From positions 104,546-168,545 of the forward strand of contig NZ_AQWN01000010.1 of NCBI RefSeq assembly GCF_000376385.1: DNA of 64,000 nucleotides, written 5' to 3'. Source of the stretch: Desulfurispora thermophila DSM 16022 (GTDB lineage: Bacteria > Bacillota > Desulfotomaculia > Desulfotomaculales > Desulfurisporaceae). The notes below the pieces were generated by a model. The model made no database searches and was not told where the DNA came from. It worked only from the letters and a program-made list of their open reading frames with translations. Shown piece after piece: positions 37,122-45,037 of the stretch; the first letter of the stretch is position 1, and every line of letters starts with the position of its first letter. The translations under genes and the position numbers were made by a program.

Positions 37122-38555
37122 ATGTCTTATCAATACAAATACAACCCGGTAACCCGGGAAATTTTGACCCGGTTGCAGGACATAGTCGGGGCGCAGAACG
37201 TGGTTGTAGACGAAGAAAAAATGGAAGTGTACAGCCGCGATGAGGTTTCGGAAGCGTTGTGGCAAAAAATGCCCGAAGTGGTAGTCAAGCCAGAAACGGC
37301 CGAACAGATCGCCGCGATCATGCGCCTGGCCAATCAGGAGCTCATTCCCGTCACGCCACGGGGGGCAGGCACGGGACTTTCGGCTGGCGCTGTACCCATG
37401 CTGGGAGGCATACTCCTGTCGCTGGAAAGAATGAATAAAATCCTGGAATTGGATAAGGAAAACCTTTTTATGGTGGTGGAACCCGGAGTCACCACAGGGG
37501 AAATTCAAAAACTGGCTATGGAAGAAGGTTTGCTTTATGCTGGTGACCCCTGCAGCGCTGACAGCTCCTTTATCGGGGGCAATGTGGCCGAAAACGCCGG
37601 TGGTAATAAGGCGGTAAAATATGGTTGTACATCCCGCCATGTTTATGGTTTGGAGATCGTCACGCCCCAGGGTGAAATCACCACTTTTGGTGGCAAATGC
37701 GTAAAGGATGTAACGGGATACGATATTGTACACCTGATGGTAGGTTCAGAAGGCACCCTGGGAATTGTCACCAAAATTTATTTAAAGTTAATGCCTCTGC
37801 CCAAACACACTGCCGACTTGCTGGTTCCCTTCGACAGCATGGAAAAGGCCATTGAAGTGGTACCCAAAATCATGGCCAACGGCGGTATCATTCCCACCTG
37901 CCTGGAGTTCATGGATAAATACTCAATCAAGGCCGCTGAAATGTACCTCAACCGCAAATTACCATACAGCGACGCGGCTGCCTATGTGATCATTGAGGTA
38001 GACGGTTCATCGGAAAAACAAGTGGAAGACGATTACGAGACAATAGGCCGCCTCTGTCTGGAAAATGGCGCTCTGGAAGTATTTGTGGCCGACAACCTGT
38101 CCGCCCAGGAAAAGATCTGGAAGGCCCGCAAGTGTTACGCCGAGGCGCTGCGCATGCTCAGCCCGGTTTATTGTATGGAAGATATTGTGGTACCCATCAG
38201 TAAAATTCCCCAGGCTCTTAAAGAAATTGAGCGCATTGCCGAAAAGTATGCCGTAAAAATCCCCAGCTGTGGCCACGCCGGTGATGGCAATATACACTGC
38301 ACACTACTGAAAGAGGACCGGGATGAAGATACCTGGCATGATTTAAAAGAGAAGGTTTTGGACGAGATTTACAGCATGGTTTACCGCCTGGGTGGCAACC
38401 TGTCGGGCGAACACGGCATTGGAGCCAAGCGCAAGGAAGCAATGACCAAATACGCGGACCCGGTACAACTGAAGATACTTCAATCCATTAAGAAAGCCCT
38501 GGACCCCAACTGGATATTGAACCCCGGTAAAATTTTTGACCCGCCCCAACAGTAA
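37122..38555 (+). CDS. glcD: FAD-linked lactate dehydrogenase (GlcD/LctD type)
   Basis: 477 residues, ATG behind AAAGGAGG. An FAD-binding type 4 domain (PCMH fold, about 40-220: TPRGAGTGLSAGAVP, GGNVAENAGGNKAVKYG, GSEGTLGIVTKI) and a C-terminal substrate/metal domain with the histidines of CGHAGDGNIHC and the SGEHGIGAKRKE signature. Oxidises a 2-hydroxy acid, here most likely lactate given lctP, passing electrons to EtfAB. With EtfAB it would use NAD+ while consuming reduced ferredoxin. D- or L-specificity cannot be told. Confidence 0.9.
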   Translation: MSYQYKYNPVTREILTRLQDIVGAQNVVVDEEKMEVYSRDEVSEALWQKMPEVVVKPETAEQIAAIMRLANQELIPVTPRGAGTGLSAGAVPMLGGILLSLERMNKILELDKENLFMVVEPGVTTGEIQKLAMEEGLLYAGDPCSADSSFIGGNVAENAGGNKAVKYGCTSRHVYGLEIVTPQGEITTFGGKCVKDVTGYDIVHLMVGSEGTLGIVTKIYLKLMPLPKHTADLLVPFDSMEKAIEVVPKIMANGGIIPTCLEFMDKYSIKAAEMYLNRKLPYSDAAAYVIIEVDGSSEKQVEDDYETIGRLCLENGALEVFVADNLSAQEKIWKARKCYAEALRMLSPVYCMEDIVVPISKIPQALKEIERIAEKYAVKIPSCGHAGDGNIHCTLLKEDRDEDTWHDLKEKVLDEIYSMVYRLGGNLSGEHGIGAKRKEAMTKYADPVQLKILQSIKKALDPNWILNPGKIFDPPQQ

Positions 38556-38565
38556 TCTTATCTAC

Positions 38566-38596
38566 AAGGCTCGCACCACTTGCGAGCCTTGTTTTT
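38566..38596 (+). terminator. Terminator of etfB-etfA-glcD
   Basis: AAGGCTCGCA/TGCGAGCCTT, a perfect 10-bp stem with a 5-base loop, then GTTTTTG. Confidence 0.92.
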
Positions 38597-38699
38597 GTAG
38601 TATAATTTACCAAAAAATGATTTATTTACTTTTTCTATTGGTTAAAAGGATATTTTTTGTTTGGTGAGAATATTTTTTTAAGATTATTTCAGGGCAGGT

Positions 38700-39857
38700 A
38701 TGCACATGGAAGTTGACATTAAAGCACTGGACAAAATTATTAAAAAACTGATTAATGTGATTGAAAACAGTCAGGAAGAGATTTACAATATAGCCGAAAA
38801 CGCCCGCAGTGAGTACCAGCGCGTAAGAGAAGAGATAGAGTTTATTCGCCTTGAGGTAAAGAAAACCATAGAAGAAGTGGACCGGCTGGAAATAGCTGAA
38901 CGTAAAGCCAGACTGCGGTTAGTAGAAGTCAGTCGCAATTTTAAACAATATACTGAAGAAGATATAAAATGCGCCTACGAAGCTGCCCAGTCCATACAAA
39001 TCGAGCTGATCAAGCTGCGGGAAAAAGAAAAAACGCTCCGGTTCAAAAGAGATCACCTGGACCTCAGCTTAAAGCGCCTGCAGGAAACGGTAGAGCGGGC
39101 AGAAAGGCTGGTTTCCCAGGTGGGTATGGCTATGCAACTCCTGCGCAACGACCTGTCCATACTCAGTGAGAAATTAGGTAACCTGCAGGACATCCAGCAG
39201 CTGGGCCTATCCATAATTCTGGCCCAGGAAGAGGAACGTAAAAGAGTGGCCAGAGAAATTCACGACGGACCCGCCCAATCAATGGCCAATATTGTCATGC
39301 GGGCCGAGTTTTGTTTAAAATTGCTTGAGTTAAATCCCGGACTGGTCAAGGACGAGCTAGCATCCCTGCAAAATCTGGTCAGACAGAGCTTGCAAGACGT
39401 AAGAAAAATCATCTTCGACCTGAGACCCATGGTCTTGGACGACCTAGGTCTGGTACCGGCCGTTAAAAGGTACCTGGAAGAATTCAAAGCACGGGACAAT
39501 ATCAATTACGAGTTTGTACTCCTGGGCCAGGAACGGCGCCTGGACACCTCACTGGAGGTGGCGGTCTTTCGCATTATCCAGGAAGCACTGAACAATATAA
39601 AAAAACACGCCCGGGCCACTTACGTCCTGGTAAAGCTGGAACTGGCCAGTGCCAGGATAAATGTATCAGTGAAGGACAACGGCTGCGGTTTCACCCCGGA
39701 AACAGTATCGCCCCGCCCGGACGGCAGTGGCTACGGATTGCGGGGCATCAGGGAAAGGTTGCAGCTACTAAATGGAGGGATAAAAATAATCTCCGCCCCG
39801 GGGAAAGGCACCGAGATCAGCTTCTGGGTACCTGTTATTGACAACTTAGGGGGATAA
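38700..39857 (+). CDS. DegS-like sensor histidine kinase
   Basis: 385 residues, no membrane segment. The first 180 form a long coiled coil (DegS sensor type), followed by HisKA_3 (QEEERKRVAREIHDGPAQSMANIVMRAEF, phospho-His in EIHDGPAQ) and HATPase_c (EALNNIKKHARA, DNGCGF, GYGLRGIRERLQLLNG). Cytoplasmic kinase for the adjacent response regulator. The pair sits at the head of the Tad pilus locus and may control it. ATG 38700, with a weak GGGCAGG site. Confidence 0.92.
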   Translation: MHMEVDIKALDKIIKKLINVIENSQEEIYNIAENARSEYQRVREEIEFIRLEVKKTIEEVDRLEIAERKARLRLVEVSRNFKQYTEEDIKCAYEAAQSIQIELIKLREKEKTLRFKRDHLDLSLKRLQETVERAERLVSQVGMAMQLLRNDLSILSEKLGNLQDIQQLGLSIILAQEEERKRVAREIHDGPAQSMANIVMRAEFCLKLLELNPGLVKDELASLQNLVRQSLQDVRKIIFDLRPMVLDDLGLVPAVKRYLEEFKARDNINYEFVLLGQERRLDTSLEVAVFRIIQEALNNIKKHARATYVLVKLELASARINVSVKDNGCGFTPETVSPRPDGSGYGLRGIRERLQLLNGGIKIISAPGKGTEISFWVPVIDNLGG

Positions 39858-39861
39858 TACA

Positions 39862-40512
39862 ATGCCAATTGGCTTGCTCATTGCCGACGACCACGCCCTG
39901 ATCAGAGAAGGGTTGCGCAAAATCCTTTCCATAGAGCCCCGGATAAATGTGCTGGGAGAAGCCACAAATGGCCAGCAAGCAGTTGATTTCTGCCTGCAAA
40001 ACCCGGTTGATATTGTTTTAATGGATATCAATATGCCGGTATTGAGTGGTCTGGAGGCCTGCCGGATCATAAAAGAAAAAAAACCCGAGATTGGCATTAT
40101 TGCCCTGACCATTCACGACCAGGAAGAATACTTATTCGAAATGATCAAGTACGGCATTTCCGGATACGTTTTAAAAGATGTCCACCCGGATCGTTTGATT
40201 GAAACTATTCTGGGCGTGGCCAACGGCCAATCCTTTATTCCACCCTCCCTTACCGCCCGCGTGCTGGCCGAACTCAGCCGCCTCTCTTCCAGTGCCTTAC
40301 CTGATAAGAAACAGCGGACTCTCACAGAACGGGAAATGGAAGTTCTGCAATTGGTCGCCCGGGGTAAAAGCAACAAGGAAATTGCCCAAACCCTGTACAT
40401 AAGCGAAAAAACCGTAAAAAATCATTTAACCAACATTTTTCAAAAAATTGGTGTCAGCGACCGCACCCAGGCTGCACTCTTTGCAATTAAAGAAAAAATT
40501 GTCGTACTCTAA
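39862..40512 (+). CDS. DegU-like response regulator (NarL/FixJ family)
   Basis: 216 residues. REC domain (about 1-120; phospho-acceptor Asp in VDIVLMDINMPVLSG, Lys in GYVLKDVHPDRL) and a C-terminal LuxR-type HTH (about 150-210; LTEREMEVLQLVARGKSNKEIAQTLYISEKTVKNHLTNIFQKIGV). Starts 5 bases after the kinase stop. Likely DNA-binding activator or repressor of nearby genes. Confidence 0.94.
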   Translation: MPIGLLIADDHALIREGLRKILSIEPRINVLGEATNGQQAVDFCLQNPVDIVLMDINMPVLSGLEACRIIKEKKPEIGIIALTIHDQEEYLFEMIKYGISGYVLKDVHPDRLIETILGVANGQSFIPPSLTARVLAELSRLSSSALPDKKQRTLTEREMEVLQLVARGKSNKEIAQTLYISEKTVKNHLTNIFQKIGVSDRTQAALFAIKEKIVVL

Positions 40513-40518
40513 CCCCAG

Positions 40519-40543
40519 GCCCTGTCCTCCGGACAGGGCTTTT
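40519..40543 (+). terminator. Terminator of the two-component genes
   Basis: GCCCTGTCC/GGACAGGGC with a 3-base loop followed by TTTTGG. Confidence 0.82.
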
Positions 40544-40600
40544 GGTTTGGACTTTAGTCCCAGAGTAAATCCGACTGCGGTAACCGGGCAATTAAGCCTG

Positions 40601-40629
40601 TTGTATCATGTAAAAAAGCCCAATAATTA
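40601..40629 (+). promoter_or_regulatory. Possible promoter of the Tad pilus operon
   Basis: TTGTAT (40601-40606), a 17-base gap, TAATTA (40624-40629). Weak match, but it lies between the terminator and the first pilin. Confidence 0.35.
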
Positions 40630-40663
40630 CTAAGATATTGTTAAAGCGAACAATACGAGAGAG

Positions 40664-40846
40664 GTGGTGCTGGAACTGAGCACAATAACAGACCTGTGGA
40701 TAAGCGACAGCGCCCAGAGTATTGCTGAATACGGCCTCATTTTGGCCCTGATCGTGGTTTTTATCCTGTTATCATTCAAACTTATGGTATATGCAATACC
40801 TTCCGGCATCTTACCCATAGCAGAAAAAATAAGAAACAACAATTAA
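40664..40846 (+). CDS. Flp/Fap-type pilin-like protein 1
   Basis: 60 residues with the Flp signature SAQSIAEYGLILALIVVFILLSF: a Glu-Tyr pair after the cleavage region, then one hydrophobic helix. The tail is short (PSGILPIAEKIRNNN) and the Gly normally before the prepilin cleavage site is replaced by Gln/Ser, so processing may differ from the second pilin. The start codon is uncertain: GTG 40664 overlaps its GAGAGG site. Confidence 0.7.
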   Translation: MVLELSTITDLWISDSAQSIAEYGLILALIVVFILLSFKLMVYAIPSGILPIAEKIRNNN

Positions 40847-40878
40847 GCAGAAATAAACTCATAAAGGAGGGCTTATTC

Positions 40879-41070
40879 ATGAAAGAACTGCTCATGAACC
40901 TTTTGCGGGACGAGAACGGTCAGGGCATGGCAGAGTATGGCTTGATTCTAGCGCTGATTGCCGTGGTATGTGTTCTTGCCCTCACCATGCTGGGAGGAGG
41001 ACTACGGGACAAGTTTACAGAAGTTAACAACAATCTGACCCCGTCCAGCGGCGGTAGCGGTGGACAGTAA
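40879..41070 (+). CDS. flp: Flp pilin (major Tad pilin candidate)
   Basis: 63 residues, ATG after AAAGGAGGG. Class III prepilin: basic/acidic leader MKELLMNLLRDENGQG, then MAEYGLILALIAVVCVLALTML as the helix and a Gly/Ser-rich tail. Cleavage is expected after Gly by the adjacent TadV peptidase. Probably the main pilus subunit. Confidence 0.9.
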   Translation: MKELLMNLLRDENGQGMAEYGLILALIAVVCVLALTMLGGGLRDKFTEVNNNLTPSSGGSGGQ

Positions 41071-41118
41071 CGTTTTCCACTCTCCCCGTAAGCACGTTAC
41101 AGCAAACTCCATTCTGCC

Positions 41119-41156
41119 CAGTGGACCCTACTTAGTGCGCTAAGTAGGGTCCACTG
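41119..41156 (+). repeat. Perfect 17-bp hairpin between flp and tadV
   Basis: CAGTGGACCCTACTTAG, loop TGCG, CTAAGTAGGGTCCACTG. No T run follows, so it is not a normal terminator; it may stabilise flp mRNA or partially block readthrough so that pilin exceeds peptidase. Confidence 0.85.
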
Positions 41157-41175
41157 CACAAAAGGATGATCAAAA

Positions 41176-41679
41176 ATGCTGCCCAAGGCAATTCTGCTTA
41201 CAACAATAGTGGCTTCAATCTATACAGACCTAAAGTATAGAAAAATATATAACGCGGTTCTCCTGCCCTCTTTTATGGCCGCCCTGCTCTATCACACGTT
41301 CTCCGCAGGCACGAACGGCCTTTTGTTCAGCATCAAAGGAGCCGCTTTAGGCCTGGCCCTCCTGCTCATTCCTTTTATGCTGGGTGGAATGGGCGCCGGA
41401 GATGTCAAACTGCTGGCCGTAATCGGAGCCTGGCAGGGCGCAAACTTTGTCTGGCTGTGTTTTTTACTCACGGCCCTGGCCGGCGGAGCCATCGCTACTG
41501 TTCAACTGGTAAAACAAAGGCGGTTTTGGCTAACACTTCAGTATATTGTCCTGCTGTTTGTCCCGGGTACGCCCAAAAAAGGCGCTCTGGGTACGCTGGC
41601 CACCAGCCGGGCCGGGGAAACCTTTCCTTACGGCGTAGCCATAGCGGCTGGTACACTGGCCACCTACTTGATGAGGTGA
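41176..41679 (+). CDS. tadV: Prepilin peptidase TadV/CpaA (A24 family)
   Basis: 167-residue membrane aspartic protease that cuts Flp prepilins. Catalytic Asp residues in SIYTDLKYRKI (about 15) and GMGAGDVKLLA (about 75, the GxGD motif). About five membrane helices. ATG 41176 with a weak AAAGGATG site. Confidence 0.9.
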   Translation: MLPKAILLTTIVASIYTDLKYRKIYNAVLLPSFMAALLYHTFSAGTNGLLFSIKGAALGLALLLIPFMLGGMGAGDVKLLAVIGAWQGANFVWLCFLLTALAGGAIATVQLVKQRRFWLTLQYIVLLFVPGTPKKGALGTLATSRAGETFPYGVAIAAGTLATYLMR

Positions 41680-41685
41680 TGGCAA

Positions 41686-42099
41686 TTGCTTAAGCGGCTT
41701 CAACAACTCGGGCGAAGTCAGCGCGGGCAAACCCTGGTGGAAATGGCCATCATTCTGCCGCTTTTAATATTGTTGCTCATGGCCACCATTGAATTTGGAC
41801 GTATTTTTTTTACCTACCTGTCCATCACCAATGCGACGCGAGAAGCAGCTCGCAGCACAGTCATTTCCGAGCAAAAGGATGACGCTGCCATCCGGCAGAG
41901 AGTTTTGGATGCAGCATCCTGGCTGACGGCACAGAATATCACAGTTGAAGTCAGCCCTGCTTCGGTTACCAACCGCACCAGCGGAGTTCCCCTAACAATA
42001 ACGGTAACGTATCCAGTTGTGTTGTACACCCCTGTTTTGAGCCAGATTATTTCTAATCCGTTTACAGTAAGTGCACAGACCACCATGCGCATCGAGTGA
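41686..42099 (+). CDS. tadE: TadE-family minor pilin
   Basis: 137 residues. RGQTLVEMAIILPLLILLLMATIEFGRIFFTYLSITNATREAAR is the TadE-like signature with a pilin-type cleavage region. TTG start at 41686 behind GAGGTGATGG. Pseudopilin of the Tad system. Confidence 0.9.
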   Translation: MLKRLQQLGRSQRGQTLVEMAIILPLLILLLMATIEFGRIFFTYLSITNATREAARSTVISEQKDDAAIRQRVLDAASWLTAQNITVEVSPASVTNRTSGVPLTITVTYPVVLYTPVLSQIISNPFTVSAQTTMRIE

Positions 42100-42110
42100 G
42101 GGTGCTGGCT

Positions 42111-43043
42111 ATGCAGTATGGCTGGAGATTCATCAAGGAGGAAAAAGGCCTGGCCCTGGTTTTGGTTTCCCTGGCTATGACTGCCCTGCTCGGCACGCTG
42201 GCACTGGTAACCGACCTGGGACTGGTGGCATTAAATAGAAACCGTCTGGCCAACGCCTGTGACGCGGCCGCTCTGGCCGGAGCCCGCGAACTTCCTGCTA
42301 CAGAACAGGCAGTTCAGGCAGCCCGGGAATACTTGCAGTACAACGGCGTCTCACCCCTGCAGGCAGAGGTATCTGTAAGCAACCAGGGAAACATCCCCGT
42401 GCTCAACGTAAGCGCCAGTCGCCACGTAGAATATATTTTTGCCCGGGCCATAGGCTTTACTTCCACTAATGTCACTGCCGGTGCCCGGGCAACGCTGGGC
42501 GGGGTTAGCGCAGCAACCGGTGTGGTTCCCTTTAGCATTCCAGACCAGCAGTTACAGTTCGGAGTGGAATATGTCCTCAAGGAGGGAGCCGGTGGTGGTG
42601 AAAACGGCAATTACGGTGCACTGGCTCTGGGAGGAAAAGGAGCGGAAAACTACCGCCGGAACATTAAATACGGCTACCCCGGTCGCTTGAGAGTTGGCGA
42701 TTGGGTGGAAACAGAGCCGGGCAACATGTCGGGACCTACCTGGGAGGGCATAAACTACCGCATCAACCAGGACAGCCACAACTGCACATTGCAAAATTAT
42801 CGCCTGGACTGCCCCCGGGTGGTGATTGTCCCGGTTTACGACCCGACCACCATGGATCATGGCCGCAATACCGTCAGAATTGTTGGGTTTGCCCTGTTTC
42901 TACTCAAAGGGGTGGATGGCCACGGTAATCAAAGCTATATTCGCGGCTACTTTTTACAGTCTTTACCCCCTACTTCCTGCCAGGCCAGTATCACTCCCGG
43001 CCAAAAAGACTACGGGCTTCATGCTGTCAGACTGATTGAATAA
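42111..43043 (+). CDS. TadG-like pilus assembly protein
   Basis: 310 residues from ATG 42111, 8 bases after GAGGG; an overlapping GTG at 42096 is possible. N-terminal helix (GLALVLVSLAMTALLGTLALVTDLGLVAL) then RNRLANACDAAALAGARELP, the TadE/TadG shared motif, and an extracytoplasmic Gly/Asn-rich domain. No von Willebrand A domain. Likely cell-wall-side scaffold or minor pilin. Confidence 0.85.
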   Translation: MQYGWRFIKEEKGLALVLVSLAMTALLGTLALVTDLGLVALNRNRLANACDAAALAGARELPATEQAVQAAREYLQYNGVSPLQAEVSVSNQGNIPVLNVSASRHVEYIFARAIGFTSTNVTAGARATLGGVSAATGVVPFSIPDQQLQFGVEYVLKEGAGGGENGNYGALALGGKGAENYRRNIKYGYPGRLRVGDWVETEPGNMSGPTWEGINYRINQDSHNCTLQNYRLDCPRVVIVPVYDPTTMDHGRNTVRIVGFALFLLKGVDGHGNQSYIRGYFLQSLPPTSCQASITPGQKDYGLHAVRLIE

Positions 43044-43065
43044 GGTATACCGCGGGAGGATGAAT

Positions 43066-43770
43066 ATGCGCAACAAACTGTTTTTTTTACTGGCTATTGT
43101 ATTTGGCTTGCTGGCTGCTCTGGGCGTTTACAAGTACTTGCTAAACCTGAAAGAAACTTACCGCTCCTCCGGTCACTACAAACAAGTGGTCGTGGCCAAA
43201 CAGACAATTGCTGCCAGAACAATGATAACAGAACAAATGGTGCAGACCAGAGACATCCCTGTGGAAATGATTCAGCCCGGCACCGCCATGGAACTGGCAG
43301 AAGTTGTGGGCAAAATCAGCCGGACTGAACTTTATCCGGAGGAACCGGTACTATTAAACCGCCTGTACAAGGATAATGACCCTGCCAACGACCTGGCCCT
43401 GCAGGTACCCCCGGGGCAACGGGCGATCACTGTGGAGGTTAATGAGGTGAGCGGATTGGCCGGACTTTTAAAGCCTGGCGACCGGGTGGATGTTATCGCC
43501 ACTTTTGATCATGAGGGGGAGAAGACCTCATTGAGTTCACTGTTGTTGCAAAATATCAAGGTGTTGGCCGTAGGCCAGGCCACTACCGGCGGACAAAAAA
43601 CCGACAAAAAAGTCGGCGTGCAAACTGCTACCCTGGCTCTTGCTCCCGAACTGACTCCTCAGCTGGCACTGGCCGCAGAAAGGGGAAGCATCCGCCTGAC
43701 ACTGCGTTCACCTAAAGACCAGGGCACCATAAGCTTGCATTCTGTCCGTATAGCCAATTTAGTGCGCTGA
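43066..43770 (+). CDS. cpaB: Flp pilus assembly protein CpaB/RcpC
   Basis: 234 residues from ATG 43066, 6 bases after GGGAGG. One N-terminal membrane helix, an SAF/AFP-like domain (about 48-110: VVVAKQTIAARTMITEQMVQTRDIP) and the RcpC/CpaB domain (VPPGQRAITVEVNEVSGLAGLLKPGDRVDVIATF). Periplasmic/cell-wall-side assembly factor. Confidence 0.92.
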   Translation: MRNKLFFLLAIVFGLLAALGVYKYLLNLKETYRSSGHYKQVVVAKQTIAARTMITEQMVQTRDIPVEMIQPGTAMELAEVVGKISRTELYPEEPVLLNRLYKDNDPANDLALQVPPGQRAITVEVNEVSGLAGLLKPGDRVDVIATFDHEGEKTSLSSLLLQNIKVLAVGQATTGGQKTDKKVGVQTATLALAPELTPQLALAAERGSIRLTLRSPKDQGTISLHSVRIANLVR

Positions 43771-43787
43771 ACAGGAGGTGCCCGGGA

Positions 43788-45026
43788 GTGCCCGAAATCA
43801 AGGTTCTCATTGTGGATGATATCCCCAATACCAGAGAAGACATCAAACGTTTGCTTTATTTCGAAGAAGATATCGCTGTGATCGGAGAAGCGAGCAACGG
43901 CCAGGAAGCTGTAAACCTGGCCACGAGCCTGTCCCCCGACGTTGTGCTTATGGACATCAATATGCCCCAGATGGACGGAATCCAGGCCACCGAAATCATT
44001 GCCAACCAGTGTCCAACAGTATCGATAATTATTATCTCCATTCAAGGGGAACAGGAATATTTGCGCCGGGCCATGGCCGCCGGTGCCCGTGAGTACCTGG
44101 TCAAGCCGTTCAGCAGCAACGAACTGGCGGATACCATCCGCAGAGTAAACGAAACCAGCAAAAAGCGCCTCAGTTTGATGGGCCTGCAAAGCCAGGCCAG
44201 TGCCCGTCTAAAAGTGAGCAAAGGAAAAATTATCCCCTTTTTTTGCACCAAAGGGGGAGTTGGCAAAACAACTCTGGCCAGCAACCTGGCTGTGTGCCTG
44301 GCTCAATCCAGCAAGAAAAAAGTGGTGCTTGTAGACCTGGACCTGCAGGGCGGAGACGTCTGTGTCATGCTCAACATCAGCACCCGGGGAACAATTGCCG
44401 ATCTGGCGCAGGAAACTGACCGGCTGGATACAGGCCTGCTGGACAGTTATCTGGTACCGCACATTTCCGGTGTAAAAATATTGCCGGCCCCGGCCAGCCC
44501 CGAGCAAGCCGAACTGGTAACCCTGGAGCGGGTGGAAGAACTGCTGCGCCTGCTGCAGGAAAACTTTGACTACGTCCTGGTGGACACTTCCCCGCTTTAC
44601 AACGACATCAACCTGGCCACCCTGGACGCGGCCAGCCAGATTTTAGTAATTGCAAACCAGGACTTGCCATGCTTAAAACATGTCAAAATCAGCCTGGAGA
44701 TTTTACACACTCTGGGGCACAGCGATAAAGTCAAGCTGATCATCAACTGCGCCGGGAGTGAAGGCGGAATAAAACTGTCTGATCTGGAAAAATCGCTAAA
44801 CAGCACCGCCTATGCCGTCATCCCTGCCGATGATAAAGTTATCCGCAACAGTATCAACCGGGGATTGCCGGTGGTCATGGCCCAGCCCGGCAGCAAGGTG
44901 GGAGAAGCAATTGCCGACCTGGCCAGCAAGTTGGACGGAAGCAAGCAAAAAGCAAACCAGGCAGAATATTCCCACTCCCCTGTCTCAACCAAACGCTCCA
45001 TCATCGGTCGATTTTTTAACTTCTAG
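43788..45026 (+). CDS. tadZ: TadZ/CpaE: receiver domain fused to ParA/MinD-like ATPase
   Basis: 412 residues, GTG start behind AGGAGG. The N-terminal receiver domain is complete (about 1-125; Asp in VDIVLMDINMPQ-like PDVVLMDINMPQMDG, Lys in REYLVKPF), so it may be phosphorylated rather than degenerate as in many CpaE proteins. The ATPase part has the deviant Walker A CTKGGVGKTTLASNLA (about 150) and VDLDLQGGDVCVML. Polar localisation factor of the Tad machine. Confidence 0.92.
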   Translation: MPEIKVLIVDDIPNTREDIKRLLYFEEDIAVIGEASNGQEAVNLATSLSPDVVLMDINMPQMDGIQATEIIANQCPTVSIIIISIQGEQEYLRRAMAAGAREYLVKPFSSNELADTIRRVNETSKKRLSLMGLQSQASARLKVSKGKIIPFFCTKGGVGKTTLASNLAVCLAQSSKKKVVLVDLDLQGGDVCVMLNISTRGTIADLAQETDRLDTGLLDSYLVPHISGVKILPAPASPEQAELVTLERVEELLRLLQENFDYVLVDTSPLYNDINLATLDAASQILVIANQDLPCLKHVKISLEILHTLGHSDKVKLIINCAGSEGGIKLSDLEKSLNSTAYAVIPADDKVIRNSINRGLPVVMAQPGSKVGEAIADLASKLDGSKQKANQAEYSHSPVSTKRSIIGRFFNF

Positions 45027-45037
45027 AGGTGGTCGCA

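Noticed and set aside
40544..40663. GEMM-I cyclic-di-GMP riboswitch before the flp genes
   Set aside because: The conserved CACGCACAGGGCAAACC and GGGACGCAAAGC blocks are absent; kept only as an open question.
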